Source: Solibacillus merdavium
GTDB taxonomy: Bacteria; Bacillota; Bacilli; Bacillales_A; Planococcaceae
NCBI RefSeq assembly: GCF_014836935.1
Contig: NZ_JACSPW010000006.1
Coordinates: 1-64,000, forward strand
Reading direction: 5' to 3'
DNA length: 64,000 nt
Part shown: in pieces, positions 41,582-51,270 of the stretch
Layout: every line of letters begins with the position of its first letter
Numbering within the stretch: position 1 is the stretch's first letter
The notes under the pieces: model-generated
What the model was told of the DNA's origin: nothing
What the model saw: only the letters and a program-made list of their open reading frames with translations
Database searches by the model: none
Translations under genes and position numbers: made by a program

Positions 41582-43334
41582 GACGATCGCCTCCTTGCTC
41601 GACTAATTGCTCTAGTTGCTGTAGCTGATACATCTCATAATAGGTTCCTTGTAGAGCCATTAAATCTTCATGCGTACCTTTTTCGATTATCGTACCATCT
41701 TCTACAACGATAATGACATGCGCTTGTTGAATCGCACTTAGACGGTGGGATGTAATAATCGTTGTCGCATCTTTACGCTCTTCCTTTAAGGCATGTAAAA
41801 TTGCTTCCTCTGTCCGTGCATCCACTGCAGACAGAGAATCATCTAAAATTAGAAGCTCTGGTTTCATTAATAGTGCACGGGCTATTGAAATTCGTTGCTT
41901 CTGCCCACCGGAAAGTGAGACACCACGTTCACCAACAAGGGTGTTATAACCATCTGTGAAGCTCAAAATATCTTCATCTATATTTGCCAGTCTCGCTGCA
42001 GCACGCACTTCTTCCAAACTAGCATTCGGATTGGCAAATGCAATATTGGAGTATAGTGTTGCAGAAAATAAGAAATGATCCTGAGGGACATAGCCAATTG
42101 ACTGTCGTAAATATTCTTTCTTGTAATCGTTTATATTGTGGTCGCCAAATTGAATCGTACCTTCATATCCTTCAAATTCACGAAGCAACAGCTTTAATAT
42201 CGACGTTTTCCCTGCACCTGTTTTCCCTACAATACCTAGCGTTTCTCCACGCTTTAATTCAAAGTGCATATCCCGTATCGTTGGGGACGCATCTCCTGGG
42301 AAAGTAAATGATTGAACGTTAAAAACAAGATCCCCTGAAGGATTTTCCATAATGGCATTAGGCTTGTCGTCAATATCAAACGGTGTATTTAATATTTTTT
42401 CGATACGGTCATAGGAAACACTACCTCGCTCGACAATATTAAACAGCATCCCAATCGCCAGCATCGGCCAAATAAGAATGCTTAAATACGTAGTGAACGT
42501 AACTAAATCCCCGACAGTCATTGCCTCTTCTAGAATAAATTTTGTTCCGAAGCCGAGACTTAGCATAAAGCTTAAGCCTACGACAAAGCTGATTGTCGGA
42601 TCGAATAAAGAATCGACCTTCGCCACACGCATATTTTTCTCTACTACTTCATCCGAAAGCTTAGTAAAATCAGCTACATCTTCAGATTGCTGACCGAACG
42701 TTTTTAACACTTTCATGCCGCTAATACTTTCCTGTGTTTTGTCATTCAAATCCGAAAACGCAGCCTGGGCATGGCGGAAACGTTCATGCAATAGTTTGCC
42801 ATAATAACTCGTCGATAGCGCAACTAATGGCATCGGAATTAATGCAATTAACGTCAAACGCCAATCAATGGTAATCGCCATTGCTAAAATAACAAACCCG
42901 CCTGTTGTAATCGAGTCAAATAACGTTAAAACTCCACCGCCAGCTGTTTGCTGTACTGCACTAATATCATTTGTCGCATGGGCCATTAAATCGCCGACAC
43001 GATTTTTTTGATAAAATGACGGGGACATTTGCGTAAAATGACGATGTAGCTTTTCACGCAATGTACGTGCCAATAAGTTGGAAGAACCGAAAATCATTTG
43101 ACGCCAGTAATAGCGCAACACATACATTGCGATCGCTACAACTGCAATGATGGCAAGCCATTTGAATAGGCCTGATTTCGTTAATGTTTGATCCCCAATT
43201 TCATCGATAGTATATCCAATAATTTTTGGTGGTACGAGCTGTAGAATCGCTACAAATATAAGCATCAGCAACCCGACTGTATACTGAAACTTCCGCTCTT
43301 TAAAAAACCAGCCTAATTTCAAAAACACCTTCAT
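41571..43334 (-). CDS. ABC exporter half-transporter, subunit 1
   Basis: A 587-residue partner with the same layout: six membrane helices, then Walker A GKTGAGKTS, signature LSGGQKQR, Walker B LLILDDSLSAVD and switch His (ITSHRLS). The residue after Walker B is Asp (DD) instead of the catalytic Glu, so this site is likely the degenerate one of a heterodimer; the other subunit has DE. ATG start with AGAAGGTG. First gene of the pair. Confidence 0.9.
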   Translation of the reverse strand: MKVFLKLGWFFKERKFQYTVGLLMLIFVAILQLVPPKIIGYTIDEIGDQTLTKSGLFKWLAIIAVVAIAMYVLRYYWRQMIFGSSNLLARTLREKLHRHFTQMSPSFYQKNRVGDLMAHATNDISAVQQTAGGGVLTLFDSITTGGFVILAMAITIDWRLTLIALIPMPLVALSTSYYGKLLHERFRHAQAAFSDLNDKTQESISGMKVLKTFGQQSEDVADFTKLSDEVVEKNMRVAKVDSLFDPTISFVVGLSFMLSLGFGTKFILEEAMTVGDLVTFTTYLSILIWPMLAIGMLFNIVERGSVSYDRIEKILNTPFDIDDKPNAIMENPSGDLVFNVQSFTFPGDASPTIRDMHFELKRGETLGIVGKTGAGKTSILKLLLREFEGYEGTIQFGDHNINDYKKEYLRQSIGYVPQDHFLFSATLYSNIAFANPNASLEEVRAAARLANIDEDILSFTDGYNTLVGERGVSLSGGQKQRISIARALLMKPELLILDDSLSAVDARTEEAILHALKEERKDATTIITSHRLSAIQQAHVIIVVEDGTIIEKGTHEDLMALQGTYYEMYQLQQLEQLVEQGGDRHGE

Positions 43335-43678
43335 TTTTTCACCTTCTTTTTTTACTCAAGTTCCACTATTTTAACAAATTTTATAATTTTCGGATATATT
43401 AAAAAGAAATATTTTTTCGGATTCCGAATTATTTTTTTAGTGCAACGAAATTAAATATAGAATTAGCCGATTTTCCACCAAGCTAAGCTTTCTTTTAAAC
43501 ATGAAAAACATAAGAAACACTTCATTTCTATCCTTGTATATTTAGATATTTCCACAGCTTTTTGTCCATACTAAATTTATCACTCCATTCTCAGCAATTT
43601 TAAATCCAAGTGTATATAGGATGTTCTCCACTGCGATTGGGAACGGGTTAATACGATTATGAAAGGAAGTTTAGTTAA
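43335..43678. other. AT-rich gap between exporter and CopC genes
   Basis: Divergent promoter region. No hairpin with T-tail, direct repeat or small reading frame that I could support. Confidence 0.4.
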
Positions 43679-44251
43679 ATGATGAAACAACTATTACTCG
43701 CGCTTGCAGCTACATTTTTACTATTTGTACCTGGAGCTAACGCACACACGTACTTGGATTCAACAAATCCGGCTAAAGGCGCGACTGTTACAGAGGATTT
43801 GCGAAAGATTGAATTAAAGTATTCAGGGGAAATTGAAGAAGGCAGTATTTTTAAAGTACTGTCCAGTGACGGCTCCGAAATGCCCATAACTTCGATCACT
43901 TTAAATGATGGGGTCTTAACAGGTACATTAGCTTCACCTCTTCCTAACGACACTTATATAGTTGAATGGAATAGTATTAGTGAGGACGGACACCCGTTGA
44001 CAGGTACATTTTCCTTTACAGTAAATACGGCAAAAAATCCTAATAATCAAGAGACTGCGGCAGATACAGTGGAAAAATTGGATTCCAATGTAGACTCCAT
44101 TGTCGATACATTAAAAGATGAAACCGATTCCGAGGGCGACAATTCCATCTGGACTCTTATCATCGTTGTTGCCATTATTGTTCTTGTATTAGTTGTTATT
44201 ACGATGTACAGCTATAAAAGATGGTTAGTTAAGCGCAAAGGAAATAGTTAA
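43679..44251 (+). CDS. CopC-domain copper-binding membrane protein
   Basis: A 190-residue protein: signal peptide ending at ANA, then a CopC domain beginning with the copper ligand His23 (AHTYLDSTNPAKGATV) and ending GHPLTGTFSFTV, a Thr/Asp-rich linker, and a C-terminal membrane helix (IWTLIIVVAIIVLVLVVITM). Known CopC/YcnJ proteins bind copper outside the membrane. No CopD partner follows; it stands alone with its own terminator. Confidence 0.88.
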   Translation: MMKQLLLALAATFLLFVPGANAHTYLDSTNPAKGATVTEDLRKIELKYSGEIEEGSIFKVLSSDGSEMPITSITLNDGVLTGTLASPLPNDTYIVEWNSISEDGHPLTGTFSFTVNTAKNPNNQETAADTVEKLDSNVDSIVDTLKDETDSEGDNSIWTLIIVVAIIVLVLVVITMYSYKRWLVKRKGNS

Positions 44252-44267
44252 TTATTTTTCCTATTGG

Positions 44268-44300
44268 AGGAATGCCTTTTCAATTGGGCATTCCTATTTG
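44268..44300 (+). terminator. Terminator of the CopC gene
   Basis: Perfect 9-bp arms AGGAATGCC / GGCATTCCT followed by ATTTGT. Confidence 0.75.
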
Positions 44301-44393
44301 TCGCGCTTCTTTTATCAATTCACACGCTTTCTTTATATAGAATGCTCCAAAATTTGTTCCATAACTACATTACTTTATAAAAAGGAGTTTCTT

Positions 44394-45635
44394 ATGACAG
44401 ACAAATTAATCCAGGCTATTTCAGAACATTCCATGCCACTGGACAATGCAAGTTTAAATAAAATAGTAGAGGCTGTTGGAAATGCCAAAATTGTAATGAT
44501 CGGCGAGGCATCCCATGGAACATCGGAATTTTATACTGTGCGTGCTGAGCTCTCGAAAAAGTTAATTGAACAAAAAGGCTTTCAACTCATTGCAGTAGAA
44601 GGAGACTGGCCATCCGCCCAAGCAGTGAATCGATATGTAAAGGGCTACAGTACAGAAAATGGGACAGCAAAAGAGGTTTTAATGAAAGCCTTCCATCGCT
44701 GGCCGACATGGATGTGGGCCAATGAAGAAGTCGCAGAATTTACAGAATGGTTAAAAGAGATTAATACCCATCGCGAACATAAAGTAGGCTTTTATGGTAT
44801 CGATATGTACAGCCTGTTTGAATCAATTGATGAAGTACTGAAATTTTTATCGAATAATCCGCAGCATCAGGTTGATCTGGAACATGCCAAAAAGGCTTTT
44901 TCCTGCTTCGAACCATACAACAGGAGCCATGAGCACTATGCCATTTCTGCCGTTCAATTTTCTGATGCATGTATTCATGAAGTGACGGGCTTGTTAAGCT
45001 CATTGCGTAACCACCAAGATCATTTTTCCAGTCTGCAAGAATCAGATTTAAATGTCGTGATGAATGCCCTCGTCGCAAAAAATGCAGAATCGTACTATAG
45101 GGAAATGATGTCGGATGAAAAATCGTGGAATACACGCGACTATCATATGGTGGAAGCAATTCATGAGCTGCACAAATATCACGGAGAAGAAACGAAAATC
45201 ATTGTTTGGGAGCATAACACACATATCGGTGATGCTTCCGAAACATCGATGAAGGATGAGCAACTCATCAATGTCGGTCAAGTTATCCGTGAGCAATATG
45301 GAAAGGAAAATACCTATGCAATTGGCTTTGGCACATATGAAGGCACAGTAATTGCTGCTGACCGTTGGGGAGACCCTTTTGAAATCATCACAGTCCCACC
45401 GGCAAGTTTAAACAAATGGGAAGGCCAACTTCACGCAGCAAGTCCGGACGATAAAGTACTTTTATTTACGAATGAAAACAGACAGTTATTTAATGAATGG
45501 ATGGGTCACCGTGCAATTGGCGTTGTTTATGATCCTGCTTACGAGGCATACGGTAATTACGTTCCTTCGAGAGTAGGTAGCAGGTACGATGCATTTATTT
45601 ATATTGATCAAACGACTGCTTTGCGTCCTTTATAG
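44394..45635 (+). CDS. Erythromycin esterase family protein
   Basis: A 413-residue protein of the erythromycin esterase-like family: GEASHGTSEFYTVRAELSKKLIEQKGF and VEGDWPSA near the start, KIIVWEHNTHIGDA in the middle. The catalytic His and Glu residues of the EreA/EreB fold are in these segments (GEASHG, VEGD, EHNTH). Many members are not macrolide esterases, so the substrate is open. ATG start with AAAGGAG; an upstream in-frame ATG has no site. Confidence 0.87.
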   Translation: MTDKLIQAISEHSMPLDNASLNKIVEAVGNAKIVMIGEASHGTSEFYTVRAELSKKLIEQKGFQLIAVEGDWPSAQAVNRYVKGYSTENGTAKEVLMKAFHRWPTWMWANEEVAEFTEWLKEINTHREHKVGFYGIDMYSLFESIDEVLKFLSNNPQHQVDLEHAKKAFSCFEPYNRSHEHYAISAVQFSDACIHEVTGLLSSLRNHQDHFSSLQESDLNVVMNALVAKNAESYYREMMSDEKSWNTRDYHMVEAIHELHKYHGEETKIIVWEHNTHIGDASETSMKDEQLINVGQVIREQYGKENTYAIGFGTYEGTVIAADRWGDPFEIITVPPASLNKWEGQLHAASPDDKVLLFTNENRQLFNEWMGHRAIGVVYDPAYEAYGNYVPSRVGSRYDAFIYIDQTTALRPL

Positions 45636-45647
45636 TAAGGGTAATGT

Positions 45648-45669
45648 GCCCCAGGAGTTCTACTGGGGC
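45648..45669 (+). terminator. Hairpin after the esterase gene
   Basis: Perfect 7-bp GC-rich stem GCCCCAG / CTGGGGC, but no T-tract follows. Confidence 0.5.
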
Positions 45670-45702
45670 GCTTCCACTAGTTCCGCATAAATTATTTCCC
45701 CT

Positions 45703-46482
45703 TCACCGCTCTGTCAACCAATCATAAAAAGGCACTGGTCGAGTACTTTGCTGCTGTTCCACCACTTCTCTTATAACAGGACGTGTAATGGCCTTTTCAT
45801 ATGCTCCTTTATAAATCGCCCGTAATGTTGTACGAATCGATAATTTCCCCTCATGAATATCTTGAATTATTCGCCACATTGCATCCTTTGCGATTGTAAA
45901 CTCCCGTTTGTTTTGTATCGGTGTCGCTAAAATTGCTGCTCGTAACCCATCTTTTAACTCGTCATTTATTGGCAAGCTCTTCATGAATTCATATAATATT
46001 TTTTGCCACTCGTTCATTTGATCAACTGTATATTTATATATTTCATGTAAAGAGCTTGTTTTAAAAAGATTAAAAGAAATAGTTTGTTGTTCTGAAAAAT
46101 TGTCAATTCCCGCTATTTCATTTACTTCTTCAGCTGGGACCCGTTCGGACATTTCCGATGGGACATGTAAGATTTGATAAATATTCGCCCCTTTTATCCC
46201 GTTCAATTTCGTGCTAGCAACGACTCTTATTATCCCAAGTTCGGCTGCTTTTTTAACCGCGCGATAAACCGTTTTCGTACTGATTCCCACACTATCAGCA
46301 ATTGTCTTAGCCTTTAAATGAGCCGCCCCTGGATATGCAAGTGCCGACTGCGCGATGCGTAAAATGATATTGCGCTCACTATCCGTTAAATCATTCGCTG
46401 CAAGGTGCTGTGCCACTGCCTCATCCATTTCCGCTACTGTGTTGAATGTTTCATAATTTTTTAAATAATCGAATACCATCAT
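45703..46482 (-). CDS. Winged-helix DNA-binding protein
   Basis: A 259-residue protein with an HTH at about residues 60-95 (KAKTIADSVGISTKTVYRAVKKAAELGIIRV) followed by a wing. The remainder is helical and resembles no family I know well; Planococcaceae carry several such HTH proteins, sometimes linked to plasmid replication. The start is set at an ATG six bases after AAGGGAG. No partner gene. Confidence 0.7.
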   Translation of the reverse strand: MMVFDYLKNYETFNTVAEMDEAVAQHLAANDLTDSERNIILRIAQSALAYPGAAHLKAKTIADSVGISTKTVYRAVKKAAELGIIRVVASTKLNGIKGANIYQILHVPSEMSERVPAEEVNEIAGIDNFSEQQTISFNLFKTSSLHEIYKYTVDQMNEWQKILYEFMKSLPINDELKDGLRAAILATPIQNKREFTIAKDAMWRIIQDIHEGKLSIRTTLRAIYKGAYEKAITRPVIREVVEQQQSTRPVPFYDWLTER

Positions 46483-46567
46483 TTGCATCTCCCTTCACCA
46501 TACATATGTCAAAAAAATTGGTGAAAAGGGACATGCTTTTGAAAAAAAACCAAAATTTTTTGAGCAC

Positions 46568-46603
46568 AAAAAAAAGCTAAACCTGAGTTCATACAAGTTT
46601 AGC
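46568..46603 (-). terminator. Terminator of the M50 protease gene
   Basis: Perfect 7-bp arms GCTAAAC / GTTTAGC with an eight-base T run on the minus strand. Confidence 0.85.
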
Positions 46604-46610
46604 GTTTCAT

Positions 46611-47786
46611 TTAGTTTTCTCGTCTTTTTTTCCTTGCCAAATATACGAGCAGGATAAGCAGCAACATCGTTTGAACTAAAAATGCAATTGCATCCCAAAA
46701 CGCCGCACGATCCCCTGCCCCCATAATATTCAAATAAATGGTAGTAAACATATAATAAAGCTGTGGTATAAAATACAAAACTGTCAAAAATAACGTTAAA
46801 AAAACTCCAATTATGTAAAACACACTATATATACGAATTAAATTCCATTCATCCTCGAACATCTTTTTATGGTCCATCTTTGATTTCTTAAAGAATGAAC
46901 TTAAATAGATTTCGCCGCTCTCCATTAGGTTATAGCACCCCGTTGCATTTTCTACTACATAATATACATCTGTTTTCATATAGAAGCAGCATTGATATAC
47001 GGTCTTAATAAAAATGTCCAACACGATGATGCTAAGGATTCCTACAAAATATGCATCCGGAAAAAGAAGCATAAAGACAAATGAAAGGAAAAGAATGACC
47101 TGTTCAAAAGACATGCCAGCAAGATATAAGATATTCCTCTTTTTAGGGTCGAGCTTCCAAGCTTGAGTCAAGTCAGTTTCAAATACAATAAATATGAGCC
47201 GATTCCCGATACTTAAATTAGCCGGTAAATCATGCGACCTAATGGCAAGGATATGCCCGAATTCATGAATTACAATTAACACTAAAGAAATCAATAGATA
47301 TGTAAGGACATTTAGCACCATAGAGTCGAACAGGAATATATCTTTGTAATGAGGGAAAAGTTCTGGATTCAGTATAAGAATAAATATGTTCGCTGCTAGC
47401 AGAAGTAAGTATACCTTGTTTATTTTTCGATTAAAAAACAAACGTCCAACCCATTGTGGAATCCATAAAAAACCACCTTCAGATTTAGCCTGCTTCTCTT
47501 TTCCTCTATGTACTTGCACCCCATCTACTTCTTGAACAAGGCCTAACTCGACCAATTGTTCCACAAATTCTATAATATCTACTTCTTCCTCAGGATAAAA
47601 TTCTTTTAAAACTTTTTCAATCTCGGCCATCCCTTCACCTTTATCCAAACGTCTGATTGCATCAACACTTATCTCAGGCAATTCAAAGAAGTCACCGGAA
47701 ATCGGCTCCTCCACGATGTAATTTTTTTTATCTTTTTGAATGGATAATGGATATAATGTTATTTCGGATTCCAAGGATACCTTCAA
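46611..47786 (-). CDS. Membrane zinc metalloprotease (M50-like) with PqqD-like N-terminus
   Basis: A 391-residue protein. Residues about 20-90 resemble a PqqD/RRE-type winged helix (SGDFFELPEISVDAIRRLDKGEGMAEIEKVLKEFY..), a peptide-binding module in RiPP systems. The rest has about eight membrane helices with the zinc motif HEFGH (174-178) in one of them. YydH and similar membrane proteases pair such a domain with RiPP precursors. No precursor, radical SAM or ABC gene adjoins it. TTG start with AAAGGAGG. Confidence 0.75.
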   Translation of the reverse strand: MKVSLESEITLYPLSIQKDKKNYIVEEPISGDFFELPEISVDAIRRLDKGEGMAEIEKVLKEFYPEEEVDIIEFVEQLVELGLVQEVDGVQVHRGKEKQAKSEGGFLWIPQWVGRLFFNRKINKVYLLLLAANIFILILNPELFPHYKDIFLFDSMVLNVLTYLLISLVLIVIHEFGHILAIRSHDLPANLSIGNRLIFIVFETDLTQAWKLDPKKRNILYLAGMSFEQVILFLSFVFMLLFPDAYFVGILSIIVLDIFIKTVYQCCFYMKTDVYYVVENATGCYNLMESGEIYLSSFFKKSKMDHKKMFEDEWNLIRIYSVFYIIGVFLTLFLTVLYFIPQLYYMFTTIYLNIMGAGDRAAFWDAIAFLVQTMLLLILLVYLARKKRREN

Positions 47787-47813
47787 CGGATAACCTCCTT
47801 TATAAATTAAAAT

Positions 47814-47837
47814 AGGATGCTAAAATTATAGCATCCT
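47814..47837 (-). terminator. Terminator of the HD-GYP gene
   Basis: Perfect 9-bp arms AGGATGCTA / TAGCATCCT, then ATTTTAATTTAT on the minus strand. A second hairpin ATACCG / CGGTAT lies at 47844-47866. Confidence 0.75.
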
Positions 47838-47898
47838 AGGGTCATACCGTACTTATCCTCTCGGTATAAGGAAACACCAGAAGCAAGTAACTTTAATT

Positions 47899-49095
47899 TT
47901 ATTTAGTTTGCGAATTTTCACTCTTTTTTCCTCCTCTCAAGTCCACACCCTTAGAATACGTTTTAGAAATTTGTAACCAATCAGGGTATATCTGTTTAAA
48001 TAATTCTGTAAGTTGTGGATCGAATTGACTCCCCTGTCCATCAACTATTCGTTCATATGCAACTTCAAATGGAAGTGCAGGACGATAGGATCTGGAAGAA
48101 GTCATCGCATCAAACGCATCGGCAACCGCTGTAATTCTGGCAAGAAACGGAATATCTTCCCCAGCCAGTCCATCTGGATAACCTTTCCCGTCCCATCTTT
48201 CATGATGATGATAGATTACGTCAATATTATCAGCAATCCCCTCAACATCACGAATAGCTTCAGCTCCAACAACCGGGTGTGTTTTAATAATAGCATATTC
48301 CTCGTCTGTTAATCCACCAGATTTTGTCAAAATAGAATCCGGTATATTAACTTTTCCAATATCGTGTAATAGACAAGCATAATAAAAATAATTTAATTCA
48401 GAAGGTTTAAATTTTCCCGTCGACTCTGCCATGCTCATCGCGTATGCAGCAACCCGTTCACTATGCCCTCGTGTGTATGGGTCTTTTAATTCAAGCGTTG
48501 CAATTACCCCTTTCACAATACCTTCTAGTTGTTCGTCATACGAATATTTCAATGCTTTAATATAATTTAAAATACGATAAAGTAGAAGAAAAGCAATAAA
48601 TGAACACACCATCATAATAATAATCGGAAAAATAACAACTGGTTCTTGTGTAAATATACCAACTAAAATATATTTAAGAATTAGACCGTATGATACAAAA
48701 TATGTAAATTTTTTATTTACAAATATAGGTGAGAACAGAATTATAATAATTTCAACTAAGTTTCCACTCGTATACACAAGAGCACTATCTTTATAATAAA
48801 ATATATCAGAGATTAGATTAGTAGAAAAATAACCAAAAAACACTATATATTTCACATATTCTATTTTATTTTTTTTAATCAAATAGATGGACAAAGGTAT
48901 AATCCCAGTAATAACTCCATATTTCACATACATAAACTCGTACCATATCGTACTGGCAGTACCTACATCGAGCCATGGAAATGTTGGGAATAATTTATAA
49001 TAAAAAATATCATATATATAAAACACAGTATAAAATAGAAATAAAAAAAGGATTGTTGAACGTTTTTCTTCTTGTAACAAAGATGTTTTCTTCAT
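47899..49095 (-). CDS. Membrane-anchored HD-GYP phosphodiesterase
   Basis: A 398-residue protein with about seven membrane helices (residues 15-185) and a C-terminal HD-GYP domain: GHSERVAAYA, LLHDIGKVNIPD, THPVVGAEAI, HHHERWDGKGYPDGLAGEDIP and RITAVADAFDAM. All metal-binding residues of the active HD-GYP domain are present, so cleavage of cyclic di-GMP is likely. Signal unknown. ATG start with GAGG. The gap upstream contains an orphan T-box-like terminator. Confidence 0.9.
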   Translation of the reverse strand: MKKTSLLQEEKRSTILFLFLFYTVFYIYDIFYYKLFPTFPWLDVGTASTIWYEFMYVKYGVITGIIPLSIYLIKKNKIEYVKYIVFFGYFSTNLISDIFYYKDSALVYTSGNLVEIIIILFSPIFVNKKFTYFVSYGLILKYILVGIFTQEPVVIFPIIIMMVCSFIAFLLLYRILNYIKALKYSYDEQLEGIVKGVIATLELKDPYTRGHSERVAAYAMSMAESTGKFKPSELNYFYYACLLHDIGKVNIPDSILTKSGGLTDEEYAIIKTHPVVGAEAIRDVEGIADNIDVIYHHHERWDGKGYPDGLAGEDIPFLARITAVADAFDAMTSSRSYRPALPFEVAYERIVDGQGSQFDPQLTELFKQIYPDWLQISKTYSKGVDLRGGKKSENSQTK

Positions 49096-49412
49096 ATTTT
49101 ACCTCGCAATTTTTTTACCAATCAATAGACCTTATGTTGCATAGCCCAATTATAACATGATTTTAGAATTTAGTTCTATATGTCTAAATACTATTTTTCC
49201 AATATTTCATTAATTTAATCTATTAATATGTATTCGTTAAATGGATAAGTAAAAGAACCCATTTTATTTCCATTGAAAGGGAATCTTATATTACAATACT
49301 ACTTTTATTACAAACCCACCCAATTCTTATTTTACCTTTTAAACGAGAGTTTATAAGAACCCGTTTAAATCGATAAAAAACTTTAATTGAAAGCGCAATT
49401 TTCTCTAATAAA
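49096..49412. other. Gap between T-box-like remnant and HD-GYP gene
   Basis: About 320 bp of AT-rich sequence with no reading frame or hairpin that I can support. If the T-box once served a gene on this strand, it would have stood here. Confidence 0.4.
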
Positions 49413-49500
49413 TATAAAAAAGCCCTAACCGCGAAACGCGATTAGGACCTAGTACTCTCGATAATACCACCTAATTTTACAAATAGCAATCATTATTTAA
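49413..49500 (-). ncRNA. Orphan T-box-like antiterminator and terminator
   Basis: On the minus strand: ATTAGG, then the bulge TGGTATT, a short ATC..GGT helix, then CCTAAT. CCTAAT can pair back to ATTAGG (antiterminator) or forward into CCTAATCGCG / CGCGGTTAGG (terminator) with a CTTTTTTATA tail. TGGT would pair with ACCA of a tRNA end. Upstream only an AGAGAG and a small ATAG/CTAT stem remain before the ALDH stop; there is no room for a full stem I. It may now simply terminate the ALDH gene. Confidence 0.6.
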
Positions 49501-49566
49501 CTATACCAATTATCTCTATTTTAACATTTGATTAACTCTCTCTATCCGACGCTTTATTTTTACCTA

Positions 49567-51018
49567 TTAAAACGGATACTCCCTTGGGTCTGTCTGAACG
49601 GAAATCCATTTCGTTGTTGTAAATTCATGAATTGCCCATTCCCCGCCATATCGACCTAAGCCTGAAGCTTTTTCTCCGCCAAAGGCAACAATTGGTTCGT
49701 CATTTACCCCCTGATCGTTGACGTGAATCATTCCCGTTACAATTTGTTTCGCGACTTCAACACCACGTTCAGTTGTACCGGCATGAACGGCACCGCTTAG
49801 TCCATAGTCACTGTCATTTGCAACGCGAATTGCTTCTTCTTCGCTATCTACAACGATTACGCCTACCGCCGGACCAAAGATTTCTTCCTGTGCAATCGGC
49901 ATATCATTCGTGACATTCGTCAAGATTGTAGGAGCTAATACATTTCCCTCAACTTCACCTTTCAAAGCATATTCTGCTCCTAATGCAATACTTTTGTCGA
50001 TTAAATTTTGTATTCGTTTGATTTGTTTATTGTTGATTAGAGGACCAACAACAACATCCTCATTTTTGGGATCTCCATATTTAATCTGGGATGCCTTATC
50101 CACAAAGGCCTTCATAAACGCTTCGTATGCTGGGCGCTCGACAACAATTCGATTCAGCGACATACAAATTTGTCCGCTATTCAGGAATTTCCCAAAGGCT
50201 GCAGAAGCTGCTGCTCGTTGTACATCGGCATCTTTTAGTACAATCATGACATTGTTCCCACCAAGCTCTAAAGCTACCCGCTTAAGATGTCTTCCGCAAA
50301 GCTCCCCAATATGCCGCCCTACAGGAGTAGAACCAGTAAAAGAAATAATCTGCGGAATGGGATGTTCAATAAAAGCATCTTTAATTTCAGAAGAGCTACA
50401 AACCGTAATATTAAATAAGCCTTTTGGAATTCCAGCCTCCTCAAAAATTTCCCCTAGAATGAGACCCCCTGAAATCATTGTTTGCAAGTCTGGCTTAAGC
50501 ACTACCCCATTACCAGTTGCCAAAGCTGGCGCAAGGGAACGCATTGTTAAATGAAATGGGAAATTGAATGGACTAATAATACCCACTACCCCTGCAGGAT
50601 TGTGAAATACTCGATTTTCCTTCCCAGGAATGATAGATGGCATGATTTGCCCGTGCATTCGAAGAGGGAATGTAGCGGATTCTTTCATAATTCCTATTGC
50701 GGCAGAAACTTCAATGTTTGCTTTCGTATAGGAAGCCCCATTCTCCTCTACTAATACCTTTACAATTTCATCTCTTCGTCTTTCTACTATTTGTGCAGCC
50801 TTTTCTATAATAGCTTGTCTTTGATAAGGATTAACCTGTTCCCACTCTTTTTGGGCTTCTTTGGCAGCTTGATATGCCTTATCTATATCCTTTTCATTTG
50901 CCAATCGAATTTCCGAAATCGTTTCCTCGTTATAAGGATTCTGATCTACATACACTCTGTCGCTATTTCCTTCTATCCATTCGCCACCAATATATTGTTT
51001 ATTAAATTTTTTATACAT
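49567..51018 (-). CDS. Aldehyde dehydrogenase
   Basis: A 483-residue NAD(P)-dependent ALDH: IISPFNFPFHL, LELGGNN (Glu base) and SGQICMSLNR (catalytic Cys), plus EEIFGPAVGV near the end. It is closest in look to benzaldehyde/vanillin dehydrogenases. The start is the ATG at MYKKFNKQY preceded by GGAAAGG; readings from further upstream lack a site. Monocistronic. Confidence 0.9.
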   Translation of the reverse strand: MYKKFNKQYIGGEWIEGNSDRVYVDQNPYNEETISEIRLANEKDIDKAYQAAKEAQKEWEQVNPYQRQAIIEKAAQIVERRRDEIVKVLVEENGASYTKANIEVSAAIGIMKESATFPLRMHGQIMPSIIPGKENRVFHNPAGVVGIISPFNFPFHLTMRSLAPALATGNGVVLKPDLQTMISGGLILGEIFEEAGIPKGLFNITVCSSSEIKDAFIEHPIPQIISFTGSTPVGRHIGELCGRHLKRVALELGGNNVMIVLKDADVQRAAASAAFGKFLNSGQICMSLNRIVVERPAYEAFMKAFVDKASQIKYGDPKNEDVVVGPLINNKQIKRIQNLIDKSIALGAEYALKGEVEGNVLAPTILTNVTNDMPIAQEEIFGPAVGVIVVDSEEEAIRVANDSDYGLSGAVHAGTTERGVEVAKQIVTGMIHVNDQGVNDEPIVAFGGEKASGLGRYGGEWAIHEFTTTKWISVQTDPREYPF

Positions 51019-51182
51019 AAGTACCATCCTTTCCAAAGCCTTTTGCTGCATAACTTAAACTTATCTTTTACTTCAACACTTCTTCCCGATTAGTATTAGT
51101 AATAATCCTCACTCCATACATTGTTTTCCTCTTAAGGGCTTACAATTTCCCACGTTTAATACAAGAGAAATTTCACAAAAAT

Positions 51183-51225
51183 GAAAAAGCGCTTTAAATC
51201 CTATGATTCAAGGATTTAAAGCGCT
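51183..51225 (-). terminator. Terminator of the opuC operon
   Basis: Perfect 14-bp arms AGCGCTTTAAATCC / GGATTTAAAGCGCT with a TTTTTCAT tail on the minus strand. Confidence 0.92.
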
Positions 51226-51270
51226 CTTTAATTAATTCAAAATAAAACTAGCGAAAAGTAAAAAGATGGA

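Noticed and set aside
44394-45635. Macrolide resistance by esterase
   Set aside because: Family membership is clear but many members do not act on erythromycin and there is no mobile or resistance context.
45703-46482. Plasmid replication protein marking an integrated plasmid
   Set aside because: The HTH alone is not enough; no iterons, partition genes or mobility genes are next to it.
49910-50554. 214-codon open frame opposite the aldehyde dehydrogenase
   Set aside because: Shadow of a well-conserved gene; no ribosome site and skewed composition.
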